DNA of 64,000 nt from Leisingera aquaemixtae (GCF_001458395.1 NZ_CYSR01000021.1:248001-312000); one strand, 5' to 3'; counted from the first letter of the stretch, positions 32,844-45,411 are shown. The notes: a model not told the origin generated them from the letters alone. Numbers and translations: made by a program.

Positions 32844-34229
32844 TTAGCGGCGCTGAAAGGCAGGAGAGGCCAGGATCAGCCCGACCCCCTCCGCTTCGGT
32901 TTCGGCGGCGCGGGCGGCAAACATCACCCGCTCATTGGCAAAGCCGCCCAGCGCCGCAGCGGCAAAGCCGCGCGGATCGGGCAACGGCTGCACCAGCCGC
33001 CGCGGGGCCGCCATCGCCCAGCGCAGGCGGGCGGCCAGAGCCTGCGGCGTGACCCAGGCGGCGTCTTCTTCGGGCCAGCCGTCCGGCCCGCCGGAAAACT
33101 CCCACCGCTGCCCCATCGGGGTCAGCGGCGCCAGCAGCAGCCGGTTCAGCTGCCCCGGCCTGAGGCCCGCAACCCTCGTCTCGGGCAGCGCCAGCGCGCG
33201 GCAGGCGGAGGCCACGTAATCAAACGGCGGCTTCACGTTGCGCAGCTGCGGCTCCCAGGCGGCCGGATGCTCCAGCAGCGCCGCATAGACCTGCACAAGG
33301 TCGCCGCCGCTGTCCTGAAACCGGGCCGCCACATGGGACACCAGCGCCGGGTCCGGCGTGTCGGAGAGGAAATGCACCACCAGCTTGCGGGCGATATGCT
33401 GGGCGGTGGCAGGATGTCGGGCCAGATCGCGCAGCGCGCTCAGCACCTGCTCCAGCTCCGGTTTGCCGCCGCCGTAAGTCTTTCCCAGCACCGTTTCCGG
33501 CCCCGGCTCCGCCATGCCGGGGTGAAAGACGAACGCGTCTTCCCTGGAGACGGTGAGGCCGGTGAACAGCTCCGCCAGCTGCCGCACATCGGCTTGGCTG
33601 TAAGGCCCATCCACCCCCAGCGTGTGCAGCTCCAGCACTTCCCGGGCCAGGTTCTCGTTCAGCCCGCTCAGCCGCTTGCGCCGCGCGGCGGCCCGGCTGC
33701 CCGGCCCGGCAGAGAGGTTCTGGTCCAGGTACATCAGCATCAGCGGGCTGGTGGCAGCGGCAATCAGCATGTCCTCAAAACGGCCGCTGACATGCGGCCG
33801 GATCACGCTCTCGGCATAAGGCGCGGCCAGCACCCGCGTCGGCCCGGATTTGCCCTGTGCCGTGAAGTGATCGGCCCAGAACAGCACCAGCCGTTCGCGC
33901 AGCCCGTCGCGGGTGCGGACATGGCGCAGCAGCCGCTGGCCGTGCCACCCGTAGCGGTCATGGTTCTGCGCGCGGCGGAACTCCCTGTAGGCCTTGTCCG
34001 CAGCCTCATAGCCGGGCTTGCCGTCCAGCTGCCTGCGCTGCCGCCGCAGCCGCCGGAATGCGGCGGCCCCCGTCACTGCGTCTTCAAACCGGCTGACCGG
34101 GAATTGCTGCGCCATCTCGTCAGGCCCTTGAAGGCGGCTCAGCATCTCTGCCGCCGACTCCGGCGGCGCAACCGCCGGCGACAGCCCGGCGCCAAAGCGG
34201 ATCTCAGCCAAGTCTCCGTCAAACTGCAT
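32844..34229 (-). CDS. DUF1800 domain-containing protein
   Basis: This 461-residue protein matches DUF1800: RFGAGLSP near the start, RTRDGLRERLVLFWADHFTA near residue 120, DQNLSAGPGSRAAARRKRLSGLNENLAREVLELHTLGVDG (key residues NENLAREVLELHTLGV) near 200, YSQADVRQLAELFTGL, and ARHPATAQHIARKLVVHFLSD near 275. Function is unknown; it is nearly always encoded beside DUF1501. No signal peptide is evident. It is the upstream member of a two-gene operon. Confidence 0.9.
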   Translation of the reverse strand: MQFDGDLAEIRFGAGLSPAVAPPESAAEMLSRLQGPDEMAQQFPVSRFEDAVTGAAAFRRLRRQRRQLDGKPGYEAADKAYREFRRAQNHDRYGWHGQRLLRHVRTRDGLRERLVLFWADHFTAQGKSGPTRVLAAPYAESVIRPHVSGRFEDMLIAAATSPLMLMYLDQNLSAGPGSRAAARRKRLSGLNENLAREVLELHTLGVDGPYSQADVRQLAELFTGLTVSREDAFVFHPGMAEPGPETVLGKTYGGGKPELEQVLSALRDLARHPATAQHIARKLVVHFLSDTPDPALVSHVAARFQDSGGDLVQVYAALLEHPAAWEPQLRNVKPPFDYVASACRALALPETRVAGLRPGQLNRLLLAPLTPMGQRWEFSGGPDGWPEEDAAWVTPQALAARLRWAMAAPRRLVQPLPDPRGFAAAALGGFANERVMFAARAAETEAEGVGLILASPAFQRR

Positions 34230-34412
34230 CGCGCTGCTCTCTCCTTGCCCTGCCGGCCTGCCCGCAGGTTAGAGCATCGCAGCCCTGCCCCACAGGCGAA
34301 TTTCAGATGATACGCATGTTTCCGCGCGTTCCGTCGCCCGCCCCGCAGCTTTCTGCAAAGCTGCCGTTTCCCGGCGCGGAACTCCGGCAGCGGTCCGCCG
34401 CAGATGAGCCGC

Positions 34413-34444
34413 AAAAGAAAAGGCCCGGACAATTGCCCGGGCCT
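34413..34444 (-). terminator. Rho-independent terminator of aspS
   Basis: On the minus strand GGCCCGGGCAATTGTCCGGGCC forms the stem-loop (shown by its halves GCCCGGG and CCGGGC) and TTTTCTTTT follows. It lies 22 bases beyond the aspS stop. Confidence 0.88.
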
Positions 34445-34465
34445 CCATCAAGACGTCTGTGCCGT

Positions 34466-36250
34466 TCACTGATCCTGCGGGATCACCCGCAGGCCCAGCT
34501 CCATCAGCTGCTCCGCCATCGGCTCAGACGGCGCTGCCATCATCAGGTCTTCGGCGCGCTGGTTCATCGGGAACATGATGACCTCGCGGATGTTGGCCTC
34601 ATCGGCCAGCAGCATCACCATTCGGTCGATGCCGGCCGCGCAGCCCCCGTGCGGCGGGGCGCCGTACTGGAAGGCGTTGACCATGCCGCCAAAGCGCTTC
34701 TTCACCTCATCCTCGCCGTAGCCGGCGATCTCAAACGCCTTGAACATGATCTCCGGCTTGTGGTTCCGGATCGCGCCGGACACCAGCTCATAACCGTTGC
34801 AGGCGAGGTCATACTGGTAGCCCTTGACGGCCAGCGGATCGCTCAGCAGCGCGTCCATGCCGCCCTGCGGCATCGAGAACGGGTTGTGCTCAAAGTCGAT
34901 CTTGCCGGTTTCCTCGTCCTTCTCGTAGATCGGGAAGTCGACGATCCAGGCAAAGGCAAAGCGGTCCTTGTCGATGAGGCCCAGCTCCTCGCCGATGACC
35001 GTGCGGGCCTTGCCCGCGACGCCTTCGAACGCCTTCGGCTTGCCGCCCAGGAAGAAGGCCGCGTCGCCAACGCCCAGGCCCAGCTGCTGGCGGATCGCCT
35101 CGGTGCGCTCCGGGCCGATGTTCTTGGCCAGCGGACCGGCCGCCTCCATGCCCTCCGCGCCCTCGCGCCAGAAGATATAGCCCATGCCCGGCAGGCCCTC
35201 TTTCTGGGCAAAGGCATTCATCCGGTCGCAGAACTTGCGGCTGCCGCCGGTGGGCGCCGGAATGGCGCGGATCTCGGTGCCGTCCTGTTCCAGCAGCTTG
35301 GCGAAGATCGCAAAGCCCGAACCGCGGAAGTGGTCGGAAACCACCTGCATCTTGATCGGGTTGCGCAAGTCCGGCTTGTCGGTGCCATACCACAGCGCCG
35401 AATCCTTGTAGGAAATCTGCGGCCACTCGTTTGCGGGGTCGACCTTGCGGCCGCCGCCGAACTCCTCGAACACGCCCGCCATCACCGGCGCGATGGTGTC
35501 AAAGACGTCCTGCTGGGTGACAAAGGACATTTCCATGTCGAGCTGGTAGAAGTCCGCGGGCGACCGGTCGGCGCGCGGGTCCTCGTCGCGGAAGCAGGGC
35601 GCGATCTGGAAGTACTTGTCAAAGCCCGACACCATCATCAGCTGCTTGAACTGCTGCGGCGCCTGCGGCAGCGCGTAGAACTTGCCCGGGTGCAGGCGCG
35701 AGGGCACCAGGAAGTCGCGCGCGCCCTCGGGGGAGGAGGCGGTGATGATCGGGGTTTGGTATTCATTGAAGCCGATGTCCCACATGCGCTTGCGGATCGA
35801 CTGGATCATGTTGGAGCGCAGCACCATGTTGCGCTGCATCTTCTCGCGGCGCAGGTCCAGGTAGCGGTAGCGCAGGCGGGTTTCCTCCGGGTATTCCTGC
35901 TCGCCGAACACCATCAGCGGCAGTTCCTCGGATTTGCCCAGCACCTCGATGTCGCGGATGAAGACCTCAACCTCTCCGGTCGGGATCTTGTGGTTCACCA
36001 GGCTTTCGTCGCGCGCCTTCACCTCGCCGTCGATGCGGATGCACCATTCGGAGCGGACCTTCTCGATCTCGGCAAACACCGGGCTGTCCGGGTCGGCCAT
36101 CACCTGGGTCACGCCGTAATGGTCGCGCAGGTCGATGAACAACAGGCCGCCGTGGTCGCGGACGCGGTGGACCCAGCCCGACAGGCGGACGGTTTCACCG
36201 ACGTTGGATTTGTTCAGTTCGGCGCAGGTATGGCTGCGGTAAGCGTGCAT
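34466..36250 (-). CDS. aspS: Aspartyl-tRNA synthetase
   Basis: The 594-residue enzyme charges tRNA with aspartate. It is the bacterial type with a large GAD insertion. The anticodon-binding OB domain begins with [19 protein letters not shown] near residue 25. Class II motif 2 is [19 protein letters not shown] near residue 215, and motif 3 is [15 protein letters not shown] near 525. ATG 36250 follows AAAGG and matches the family start ([12 protein letters not shown]); the longer frame with 32 extra codons lacks support. Length and motifs are complete. The 371-base gap upstream holds a palindromic repeat. Confidence 0.96.
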   Translation of the reverse strand: MHAYRSHTCAELNKSNVGETVRLSGWVHRVRDHGGLLFIDLRDHYGVTQVMADPDSPVFAEIEKVRSEWCIRIDGEVKARDESLVNHKIPTGEVEVFIRDIEVLGKSEELPLMVFGEQEYPEETRLRYRYLDLRREKMQRNMVLRSNMIQSIRKRMWDIGFNEYQTPIITASSPEGARDFLVPSRLHPGKFYALPQAPQQFKQLMMVSGFDKYFQIAPCFRDEDPRADRSPADFYQLDMEMSFVTQQDVFDTIAPVMAGVFEEFGGGRKVDPANEWPQISYKDSALWYGTDKPDLRNPIKMQVVSDHFRGSGFAIFAKLLEQDGTEIRAIPAPTGGSRKFCDRMNAFAQKEGLPGMGYIFWREGAEGMEAAGPLAKNIGPERTEAIRQQLGLGVGDAAFFLGGKPKAFEGVAGKARTVIGEELGLIDKDRFAFAWIVDFPIYEKDEETGKIDFEHNPFSMPQGGMDALLSDPLAVKGYQYDLACNGYELVSGAIRNHKPEIMFKAFEIAGYGEDEVKKRFGGMVNAFQYGAPPHGGCAAGIDRMVMLLADEANIREVIMFPMNQRAEDLMMAAPSEPMAEQLMELGLRVIPQDQ

Positions 36251-36482
36251 CGGTTGACCTTTCGTTATACCGGTCTTGTGCCCGGGCGGGCCGTCGTTCG
36301 GGAGTTGCGCACGGAAACGGCGCGGAATTCGTCCGGGGTGGTACACTAGTTTGCGGCTCAGTTGTCAAGCAAACAGGGCCGATTCCGCAGGGGCTGCCGT
36401 CCGGTTTTTGCCGGTTCAGCCTGCTGGCGCAAAGGCTCCCGCCCCTTGCGCGCCCCGCCGCTGCGCGGCCAGACGGCAAGCG

Positions 36483-36567
36483 TTGGGCCCGGCGCCCCGC
36501 CGGCGGCGGGGCGCCGGTGGCGTTCTGCGGCAGCCGCAGCGCGCCGCAGGCGCGCTGCCGGGCCCAA
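36483..36567. repeat. Large GC-rich cruciform element
   Basis: Outer arms TTGGGCCCGGC (36483-36493) and GCCGGGCCCAA (36557-36567) pair perfectly and enclose further hairpins, such as GCCCCGCC / GGCGGGGC. The gap 36251-36621 has no gene. The outer arms and the flanking CTGCGCGGCCAGA match the element at 31485, so they belong to one family. Confidence 0.7.
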
Positions 36568-36621
36568 GGGCACGTGCCGTCTGGCGCCAGCCGGGCGGCG
36601 CGCGTCCGCGGGAGCGCCCCG

Positions 36622-37275
36622 CTACACAATCCGCGCCGGGATCAGCCCGCGCAGGGAATTGCCCATGTGGATGGCCTTCGCCTCTAGCAGATCCTGCACC
36701 CTCAGCACCTGCTGCACGCATTCGCCGCCTTCCAGCAGCGTCTGGCGCAAAATACCCGGCAGCAGGCCGCAGCTCAGCGGCGGTGTCACCCTCTGCCCGT
36801 CTGCACGGGTCACGAAGAGATTGGTGATGGTGCCCTCGCAGACCTCGCCGCGCTCATTCAGGAACAAGAGTTCGTCCACCCCCTCCGGCAGCGCTGCCCG
36901 CGCAGCGTCATAGAGCGCGCGGCGGGTGGTCTTGTGCTGCAGCCAGAGGTCATCGGCCGCCAGCCGGGTGTCCGCGATGCCCAGCCGCCAGTGTGCAGGG
37001 CTGTTTCCCAGAGGGGCCGTGGTCAGTTCCAACTGCCCGTCCGCATCCAAGGTCAGGCAGCAGCGCAGCGGCGCCCCGCCGGCGGCGTCTGCCAACACCG
37101 CCTGCGCCTGTTCAGGATCAAAGGGAATCCCGAACACAGCCGCGCTGCGCCCCATCCGGGCCAGATGCTGCGGCAGGTGCCTGAACCCCGCGCCCGGGTG
37201 CCAGCCCAGCGTCTCGATCAGGCGGAAAGCGGGATCGTTCTGGACGGTGTCACGCGGGCGAACCGGGCTTTCCAT
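36622..37275 (-). CDS. pabC: Aminodeoxychorismate lyase (aminotransferase class IV)
   Basis: This 217-residue PLP enzyme would convert 4-amino-4-deoxychorismate to p-aminobenzoate for folate. The catalytic Lys lies in LWLQHKTTRR near residue 117, followed by DELLFLNERGEVCEGTITNLFV (Glu and Asn for PLP) and GLLPGILRQTLLEGG near 185. It is shorter than typical PabC (~270) at the N-terminus, but this short form is usual next to pabB in the group. Its start overlaps pabB by 58 bases, so the two are tightly coupled. Confidence 0.88.
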   Translation of the reverse strand: MESPVRPRDTVQNDPAFRLIETLGWHPGAGFRHLPQHLARMGRSAAVFGIPFDPEQAQAVLADAAGGAPLRCCLTLDADGQLELTTAPLGNSPAHWRLGIADTRLAADDLWLQHKTTRRALYDAARAALPEGVDELLFLNERGEVCEGTITNLFVTRADGQRVTPPLSCGLLPGILRQTLLEGGECVQQVLRVQDLLEAKAIHMGNSLRGLIPARIV

Positions 37276-38432
37276 AGGGCTTCCTCATATTCGGACTCCG
37301 CAGTGCTGTCCCAAACCACGCCGCCGCCCACATTGAGCGTCGCGCGGCCGTCTTCCAGCATCAGCGTGCGGATTGCCACGTTGAACTCCGACGCGCCGTC
37401 CGGTGCCGCCCAGCCGATGGTGCCGCAATAGATGTCGCGCGCCCAGGGTTCCAGATCCGCGAGGATCTCCATCGCGCGGATCTTGGGCGCGCCGGTAATC
37501 GAGCCGCAGGGAAACAGCGCCGTGAAGATGTCCGCAAGCCCCGCATCGGGCCGCAGTTTCGCCCGCACCAGCGACACCATCTGATGCACGGTGGCATAGC
37601 TTTCCACCGCAAACAGCTCCGGCACATGCACCGAGCCGGTCTGCGCCACGCGGCTGATGTCATTGCGCAGCAGGTCCACGATCATCAGGTTCTCGGCGCG
37701 GTTCTTTTCATCCTGGCGCAGAAAGTCGCGGCGGCGGGCGTCCTCCACCGGATCGTCGCTGCGCGGCTGGGTGCCCTTCATCGGGCGGGTCTCAATGACG
37801 CCGTCCGCCCCGGTGCGGAAGAACAGCTCCGGCGAGCGCGACAACAGGTCCGGCAGGCCGTCCTGCTGGACCAATGCGCCGTAGCCGACCGCCTGCCTGG
37901 CCTGCAAGGCGGCATAGAGCTCTTCGACGGTGCCATAGGCGTCTGCGTCAATCGGGAAGGTCAGGTTGGCCTGATAGATGTCGCCCTTGCCGATGTTTCG
38001 GTTCACTTGCGTGAAGGCTTCAGCATAGCGCTCATAAGTCCAACGGGGCGTGATGCCGTCCAATCCTGCATCGCCCGGCGGCACGCCGGGCAGCGCCCGT
38101 CCGCCCCCCCGGGCGGGCGCCTCGCTTTCCGCCCGCGGACGGGCACTGCCCTCAGCGACAGGTTCAGAAGGCGCCTCATAAACCCCAAAGCAGATCAGCG
38201 GCAGCCGCCGCCCCGCGGGCATCCGGCCCGCCAGTTTCGGCTCCAGCGCATAGCCCAGTTCATAGGACGCATAACCCGCCAGCCAGTGCCCGGCACCCCG
38301 CGCCGCATCCAGCGCGGCCAGTGCGGCGGACACCTCATCCGGCCCGTCCGCACGGATCACCCGCAGCGGCTGGCTGAACACTGTGCCGGCCCCCATGGGC
38401 CCCTGATCAAAGCGAATCCGCACCGCAAGCAA
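37218..38432 (-). CDS. pabB: Aminodeoxychorismate synthase component I
   Basis: PabB makes 4-amino-4-deoxychorismate from chorismate and ammonia, the first step to p-aminobenzoate. The 404-residue product has the short N-terminal region with GHWLAGYASYELGYALEPKL near residue 48, then the chorismate-binding core: GDIYQANLTFPI, LLSRSPELFF, TRPMKGTQPR, NLMIVDLLRNDISRVA, and FPCGSITGAPKIRAMEIL near 325. All catalytic-loop motifs are present. A variable Ala/Arg-rich stretch (~95-120) sits between domains. It is divergent from carB, with a perfect palindrome between them. Confidence 0.93.
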   Translation of the reverse strand: MLAVRIRFDQGPMGAGTVFSQPLRVIRADGPDEVSAALAALDAARGAGHWLAGYASYELGYALEPKLAGRMPAGRRLPLICFGVYEAPSEPVAEGSARPRAESEAPARGGGRALPGVPPGDAGLDGITPRWTYERYAEAFTQVNRNIGKGDIYQANLTFPIDADAYGTVEELYAALQARQAVGYGALVQQDGLPDLLSRSPELFFRTGADGVIETRPMKGTQPRSDDPVEDARRRDFLRQDEKNRAENLMIVDLLRNDISRVAQTGSVHVPELFAVESYATVHQMVSLVRAKLRPDAGLADIFTALFPCGSITGAPKIRAMEILADLEPWARDIYCGTIGWAAPDGASEFNVAIRTLMLEDGRATLNVGGGVVWDSTAESEYEEALWKARFARVTPSRTIPLSA

Positions 38433-38462
38433 CTCCCCGGGCTCTTGAGCTCCACATATATC

Positions 38463-38479
38463 TGTTCGCTATGCGAACA
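38463..38479. promoter_or_regulatory. Perfect 17-bp palindrome between pabB and carB
   Basis: TGTTCGC-TAT-GCGAACA is perfectly symmetrical and lies 31 bases before the pabB start and 144 bases before carB. It looks like a repressor operator. It is not the direct-repeat GTTC-N7-GTTC SOS box of alphaproteobacteria. Confidence 0.5.
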
Positions 38480-38622
38480 AAAGGGGTGGATGCGGCATTT
38501 TCAAATCCGTTTCCGATCCCCCTTGAACCTTTCGGTGCGGTCCCTATAACGCGGAACAATTTGGGCGCACGCCAGCGCCTGTGAATCAAAGCTGCCCGCA
38601 CGTCAATCAAAGGAATATGGCC

Positions 38623-41979
<3,357 letters not shown>

Positions 41980-42010
41980 GCCCCAGCGCTGAGGCATTTT
42001 TTGAACTTCT

Positions 42011-42041
42011 GAAAGCCCCGGCACCGACCGGGGCTTTTTCT
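42011..42041 (+). terminator. Terminator of carB
   Basis: AAAGCCCCGG / CCGGGGCTTT form a 10-bp stem with a six-base loop, followed by TTTC. Confidence 0.88.
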
Positions 42042-42171
42042 TTGCGCCCGCGGCCCTTACCGGCCCGGCCGTCACGCAGCCGTGTAGAGGAGTGACCGCC
42101 CCGCAAGCCGGAACCGTGCGACCCTGAACGGTACCACATGCTTCTCAGTAACAAGTTCAGGGAGACAGGTC

Positions 42172-42747
42172 ATGACATCACGTCTGAAACTCATCGCAGG
42201 ACTTCTGGCCCTCGCCCCCTTGGCCGCATTTGCCCAGGAGTGCCCGGTGGAGGGCGACCCGCTGGACCTCGGGGATGAGGCCGTCAGCGCGCTTTACGAC
42301 TGCATCGAAGCCAGAATGGCCGAAGGCTACGCCGCAAACGGCGACCCGGTCGCGGCAGAATACCGTTCCTGGCAGGTGACTTCGACCCGGCCCGCCCTGG
42401 CCGGGCCGCATGGCGAACGGTTCCTGCAGACCTTCGCCAACGGTATCGCCGCAGACCAGTATCTGAAGTTCGCCGAAGAGGGTGTTGAGATGCCGGCCGG
42501 ATCGGTTCTGGCCAAGGAGAGCTTTGCCGTGAAAGACGGCAAGGCGGTGCCCGGCCCGCTGTTCATCATGACCAAACTAGAGGCCGGAGAAGCCCCTGAC
42601 GCGGGCGATTGGCTCTATGCGGCGCTGATGCCCAACGGCAAGGACATGAAAATCCAGCAAAGCTTCTGCGCGGGCTGCCATCTGAACTGGGCGGCCCAGG
42701 ACAGCCTCGCCTACCCGATGGAGGACGTGCGCCTGACCAGCCAGTAA
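42172..42747 (+). CDS. Cytochrome P460-domain secreted protein
   Basis: The 191-residue product has a signal peptide (LIAGLLALAPLAAFA|QE) and one haem-c binding motif, CAGCH, near residue 168. The layout, YRSWQVTSTRPALAGPHGERFLQTFANGIA then GSVLAKESFAVKDGKAVPGPLFIMTKLEAG, fits cytochrome P460/c'-beta proteins, which carry a c-type haem in a beta-rich fold. Those bind or oxidise small nitrogen species; here the exact role is unknown. Two extra cysteines near the mature N-terminus (ECPVEG and YDCIEA) could form a disulfide. It stands alone after carB's terminator. Confidence 0.82.
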   Translation: MTSRLKLIAGLLALAPLAAFAQECPVEGDPLDLGDEAVSALYDCIEARMAEGYAANGDPVAAEYRSWQVTSTRPALAGPHGERFLQTFANGIAADQYLKFAEEGVEMPAGSVLAKESFAVKDGKAVPGPLFIMTKLEAGEAPDAGDWLYAALMPNGKDMKIQQSFCAGCHLNWAAQDSLAYPMEDVRLTSQ

Positions 42748-42777
42748 CCGCGGGGCGGGCTGACCCCAGACAAATGC

Positions 42778-42800
42778 AGCCCCGGCTCCCGGCCGGGGCT
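42778..42800. terminator. Hairpin between convergent genes
   Basis: AGCCCCGG / CCGGGGCT form an 8-bp stem, but no clear T tract follows on either strand. Confidence 0.4.
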
Positions 42801-42856
42801 GTGTGGTGCTGCGGCTCAGCCAGTCAGCAGGAACGGAGCGTTTGCAGGCGCGGAAG

Positions 42857-43570
42857 TCAGCCCGCCTGCCGCATCAGCGTTTGCAGCGCGTGGCCCAGGG
42901 GGGCGGCCAGCGACACCCGCTTGCCGCCCAGCTCCGCCTTGGAGGAAATCACCGACACCAGCTGCGGCGCGCGGCCCGGGCGGGATTGCAGCACCGGCGA
43001 GCCGGAGGCGCCAAGGTCGACGCGGCAGGTGGTGATCAGCGACATCTGGCGGGCCACCAGCACCTGGCAGGCGGTTTGCAGCCGCGGCGAGGTGGCATTG
43101 CTGTGAGAGTAAGACATCACATCGACGCGCGCGCCCCGCTCCGGCGGGGCGGCCAGCGCCAGCGGGCGCACCACATCGGCGCTGATCGGACGCTCCAGCC
43201 GCAGCACTGCAATATCGGTGCCGGTCTGGAACTGGCCGGTCCGGCCATGCTGATAGCCTGCGTGGATAGCCACCTTGGACACCCTGCGCGACGCCTTCGA
43301 CTGGCGGCCGTTCAGCCCCGCTTCGAACTGGACGCTGCGCGGGTCCACGGCCCGGCCGGTGCGGATGTCATACATGCAATGCGCCGCGGTCAGCACCATG
43401 TCCGGCGCGATCAGGCTGGCGGTGCACATGGCCCGGCCGCCGATGTTCAGGCGGCCCACCGCCTCCCATCCCGGCACCGACTGCACCGCTCCCCGCCTCC
43501 CGTCCGCGACGGCGGCTCCGGCACTCAGCCCCATTAGCACAGCGGCGGCAATTCCTAGCAAACGTCTCAT
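42857..43570 (-). CDS. Secreted trypsin-like serine protease
   Basis: This 237-residue protein has a signal peptide (RRLLGIAAAVLMGLSAGAAVA) and the chymotrypsin-fold triad: His in LTAAHCMYD near residue 72, Asp in GTDIAVLRLERP near 127, and Ser in LGASGSPVL near 200. The usual GDSGGP is changed to GASGSP, as in many Rhodobacteraceae homologues; the Ser remains, but substrate fit may differ. A Cys pair flanks the His (ASL region C and HC). ATG 43570 follows AAAGGAG. A perfect TTAA-N7-TTAA lies about 110 bases upstream. Confidence 0.88.
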   Translation of the reverse strand: MRRLLGIAAAVLMGLSAGAAVADGRRGAVQSVPGWEAVGRLNIGGRAMCTASLIAPDMVLTAAHCMYDIRTGRAVDPRSVQFEAGLNGRQSKASRRVSKVAIHAGYQHGRTGQFQTGTDIAVLRLERPISADVVRPLALAAPPERGARVDVMSYSHSNATSPRLQTACQVLVARQMSLITTCRVDLGASGSPVLQSRPGRAPQLVSVISSKAELGGKRVSLAAPLGHALQTLMRQAG

Positions 43571-44063
43571 AACCCACTCCTTTTCCCACACCGCCATGGT
43601 GGGTGAGTCCTGAGGCTGGAATGGGGCCTGCTGCGGTGCCGCGCTGGCAGAAAGATGGGCAGAATGCGACAGGATTAACAAAAGATTAAGACACGCACCG
43701 CGTGCATCCCTCACCGGCCCGGAAGCCCTTATTTTCTTAACGCTCCCGTTCGATTTTGCGAAAATTCGCCTTAAAACACTGAAAAACCCTACGGTTTTCG
43801 TTAGGAGATCACGCGGCAATTTCCCCGGTTTCCGCGCGGTTTCCACCTCCGGCGGTAACTTCGCGGCCCGAATGCGGCACAAATGAGCCTTAACAAAAGG
43901 CTAAACGCGGGCCGCGGCGCGGACTGAGTCTTTAACGGCGGGCTGCGCCGCCAGGCCGTGCAGATGCGCGCGCAATCCCGCCGGGCACGGGCGGCGGCAC
44001 TTGCCGCGGTTGCGGCGGCAGGGCAAGGTTGCGGCAACCTCAACTACACCAAAGGACCCCTCT
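43571..44063. other. Divergent control region, 493 bases without a protein gene
   Basis: This AT-richer region separates the protease gene from the tiny lipoprotein gene. It holds one perfect CtrA-type site (43675-43689), one weaker one (TTAACAAAAGGCTAA near 43891-43905) and several AT-rich stretches fit for promoters. I see no coding sequence or RNA gene. Confidence 0.6.
43675..43689 (-). promoter_or_regulatory. Perfect CtrA-type site TTAA-N7-TTAA
   Basis: TTAA-CAAAAGA-TTAA matches the CtrA recognition consensus at all eight positions. It lies 105-119 bases before the protease start codon. Confidence 0.5.
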
Positions 44064-44138
44064 ATGCGGCTCCCCCTGCTTGTCACCGCCCTGCTGTTTC
44101 TGTCCGCCTGCGATGTGCCGCTGATTCCGCTGATCTGA
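44064..44138 (+). CDS. 24-residue putative lipoprotein
   Basis: The tiny product reads MRLPLLVTALLFLSACDVPLIPLI: a basic start, a hydrophobic core and a lipobox LSAC, leaving an eight-residue lipidated peptide. AAAGGA precedes the ATG. It is too short for usual gene finding. Peptides of this form recur in Rhodobacteraceae and recall entericidin-like lipoproteins, but no role is known. An arsH-side terminator lies just beyond its stop. Confidence 0.6.
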   Translation: MRLPLLVTALLFLSACDVPLIPLI

Positions 44139-44141
44139 GAC

Positions 44142-44171
44142 ATGAAAAAGCCCCGGCAGAATTGCCGGGGC
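44142..44171 (-). terminator. Terminator serving the arsH operon
   Basis: GCCCCGGCA / TGCCGGGGC form a 9-bp stem; the T tract (from AAAAA at 44145-44149) lies on the minus strand, matching arsH transcription. Confidence 0.75.
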
Positions 44172-44225
44172 ATCCTAACGCGGGCCGGATCATGAGGGCC
44201 GTATCATACAGGCCGGGCCGCCCGG

Positions 44226-44954
44226 TTATTTTTGCGACACCCGCTTATGCACGTCCTCAGCGCTTTCCACCCGTTCGGAGTAACGGTCGACAAGATAGTC
44301 CTTGCGCCCCCGCACCAGCCAGGTGAACTTCACCAGCTCCTCCATCACATCCACCAGACGGCGGTAGAACGGGCCGTCGGGCAGGCGCTCGCCCTCTTCG
44401 AACTCCAGCCACGCCTTTGGGATCGAGCTTTGGTTGGGGATCGTCACCATCCGCATCCAGCGGCCCAGGATGCGCATCTGGTTGACCGCATTGAAGCTTT
44501 GCGAGCCGCCGGAGACCTGCATCACCGCCAGCGTCTTGCCTTGCGTGGTGCGGATGCCGCCCTGCAAGGACAGCGGCAGCCAGTCGATCTGCAGCTTCAT
44601 GATGCCGGTCATCGCGCCGTGGCGCTCCGGGCTGGACCAGACCATACCCTCGGACCAGACCGCCAGATCGCGCAGCTCCGCCACCTTGGGATGCTCCGCC
44701 GCGCCCGCATCGTCGGGCAGCGGCAGGCCGGAGGGGTCGAAAATCCGCGTCTCGCAGCCCAGGGCCTGCAGCACCCGCGCCGCCTCCTCCGCCGCCTTGC
44801 GGGAATAGCTCACCTCGCGCAGGGAGCCGTAAAGCAGCAGGATGCGCGGCGGGTGGCGCGGATCGCCGGGCGCGGCCAGCGCGTCCACGTCAATCGGATG
44901 CAGCTCCGCCGCCGCAATGGCAGGCAGGCCGCTCAGATCCAAGGTGTCAGGCAC
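44226..44954 (-). CDS. arsH: ArsH-type NADPH-dependent FMN reductase
   Basis: The 242-residue flavoprotein matches Ars[27 protein letters not shown] near residue 37 binds FMN phosphate, [24 protein letters not shown] near 110 is the family signature, and [31 protein letters not shown] near 140 follows. ArsH oxidises trivalent organoarsenicals and reduces quinones or dyes. No ars operon genes are near, so the arsenical role is uncertain. Its start overlaps the upstream HTH gene by eight bases. Confidence 0.92.
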   Translation of the reverse strand: MPDTLDLSGLPAIAAAELHPIDVDALAAPGDPRHPPRILLLYGSLREVSYSRKAAEEAARVLQALGCETRIFDPSGLPLPDDAGAAEHPKVAELRDLAVWSEGMVWSSPERHGAMTGIMKLQIDWLPLSLQGGIRTTQGKTLAVMQVSGGSQSFNAVNQMRILGRWMRMVTIPNQSSIPKAWLEFEEGERLPDGPFYRRLVDVMEELVKFTWLVRGRKDYLVDRYSERVESAEDVHKRVSQK

Positions 44955-45411
44955 TCTCTTCTTCCAGGTGCAGTTTCATATCCAGCAGAACCTGTTGCAG
45001 CAGCACGGTTTCCCGCAGCAGCCGCTTGGCCTCATTGACGGTGATGATGCCGTCCTCGATCGCCGCCTGGTATTCGCTCATCAGCTGGGCAAACCGCTGG
45101 CTCAGCGCGATCACATCCGCGTTGACCCCGCCGCTGCGGCCGGTTTCCCCGGCGCTGCCGTTGCCGTTATAGGACAGCGTGATGTTCTTCAGGTCTGCCA
45201 GCGCCGACGTCACATGCGGATAAGACGCCGCGCCTTCCAGCTTGGCCACCGCATCCACCGGCATGAACCGGTCCGCGTGTTCGGCGTTGTCAGAGTAATA
45301 CCGCCCCAGCGTCGCCTTTGACTTGCCGGTGATCTGGCAGGCCGCTTCGATACCGACATCCTTGACCAGCGCTTCGGTGTGCTTCTTCAGATACGTCCCG
45401 ATTTCAGCCAT
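44947..45411 (-). CDS. Hypothetical protein with N-terminal helix-turn-helix-like region
   Basis: This 154-residue protein starts [20 protein letters not shown], then [36 protein letters not shown], which reads like a small HTH (residues ~15-55). A Gly/Asn/Ser linker ([13 protein letters not shown]) leads to a C-terminal helix pair with [17 protein letters not shown] and [23 protein letters not shown], possibly a coiled coil for dimerisation. It may be a regulator. ATG 45411 follows AGGATGTAT. Its stop lies inside arsH, so the two are coupled. Confidence 0.65.
   Translation of the reverse strand: MAEIGTYLKKHTEALVKDVGIEAACQITGKSKATLGRYYSDNAEHADRFMPVDAVAKLEGAASYPHVTSALADLKNITLSYNGNGSAGETGRSGGVNADVIALSQRFAQLMSEYQAAIEDGIITVNEAKRLLRETVLLQQVLLDMKLHLEEESA

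Noticed and set aside
38463-38479. LexA/SOS box
   Set aside because: The alphaproteobacterial box is a direct repeat GTTC-N7-GTTC; this is a GTTC-N7-GAAC palindrome.
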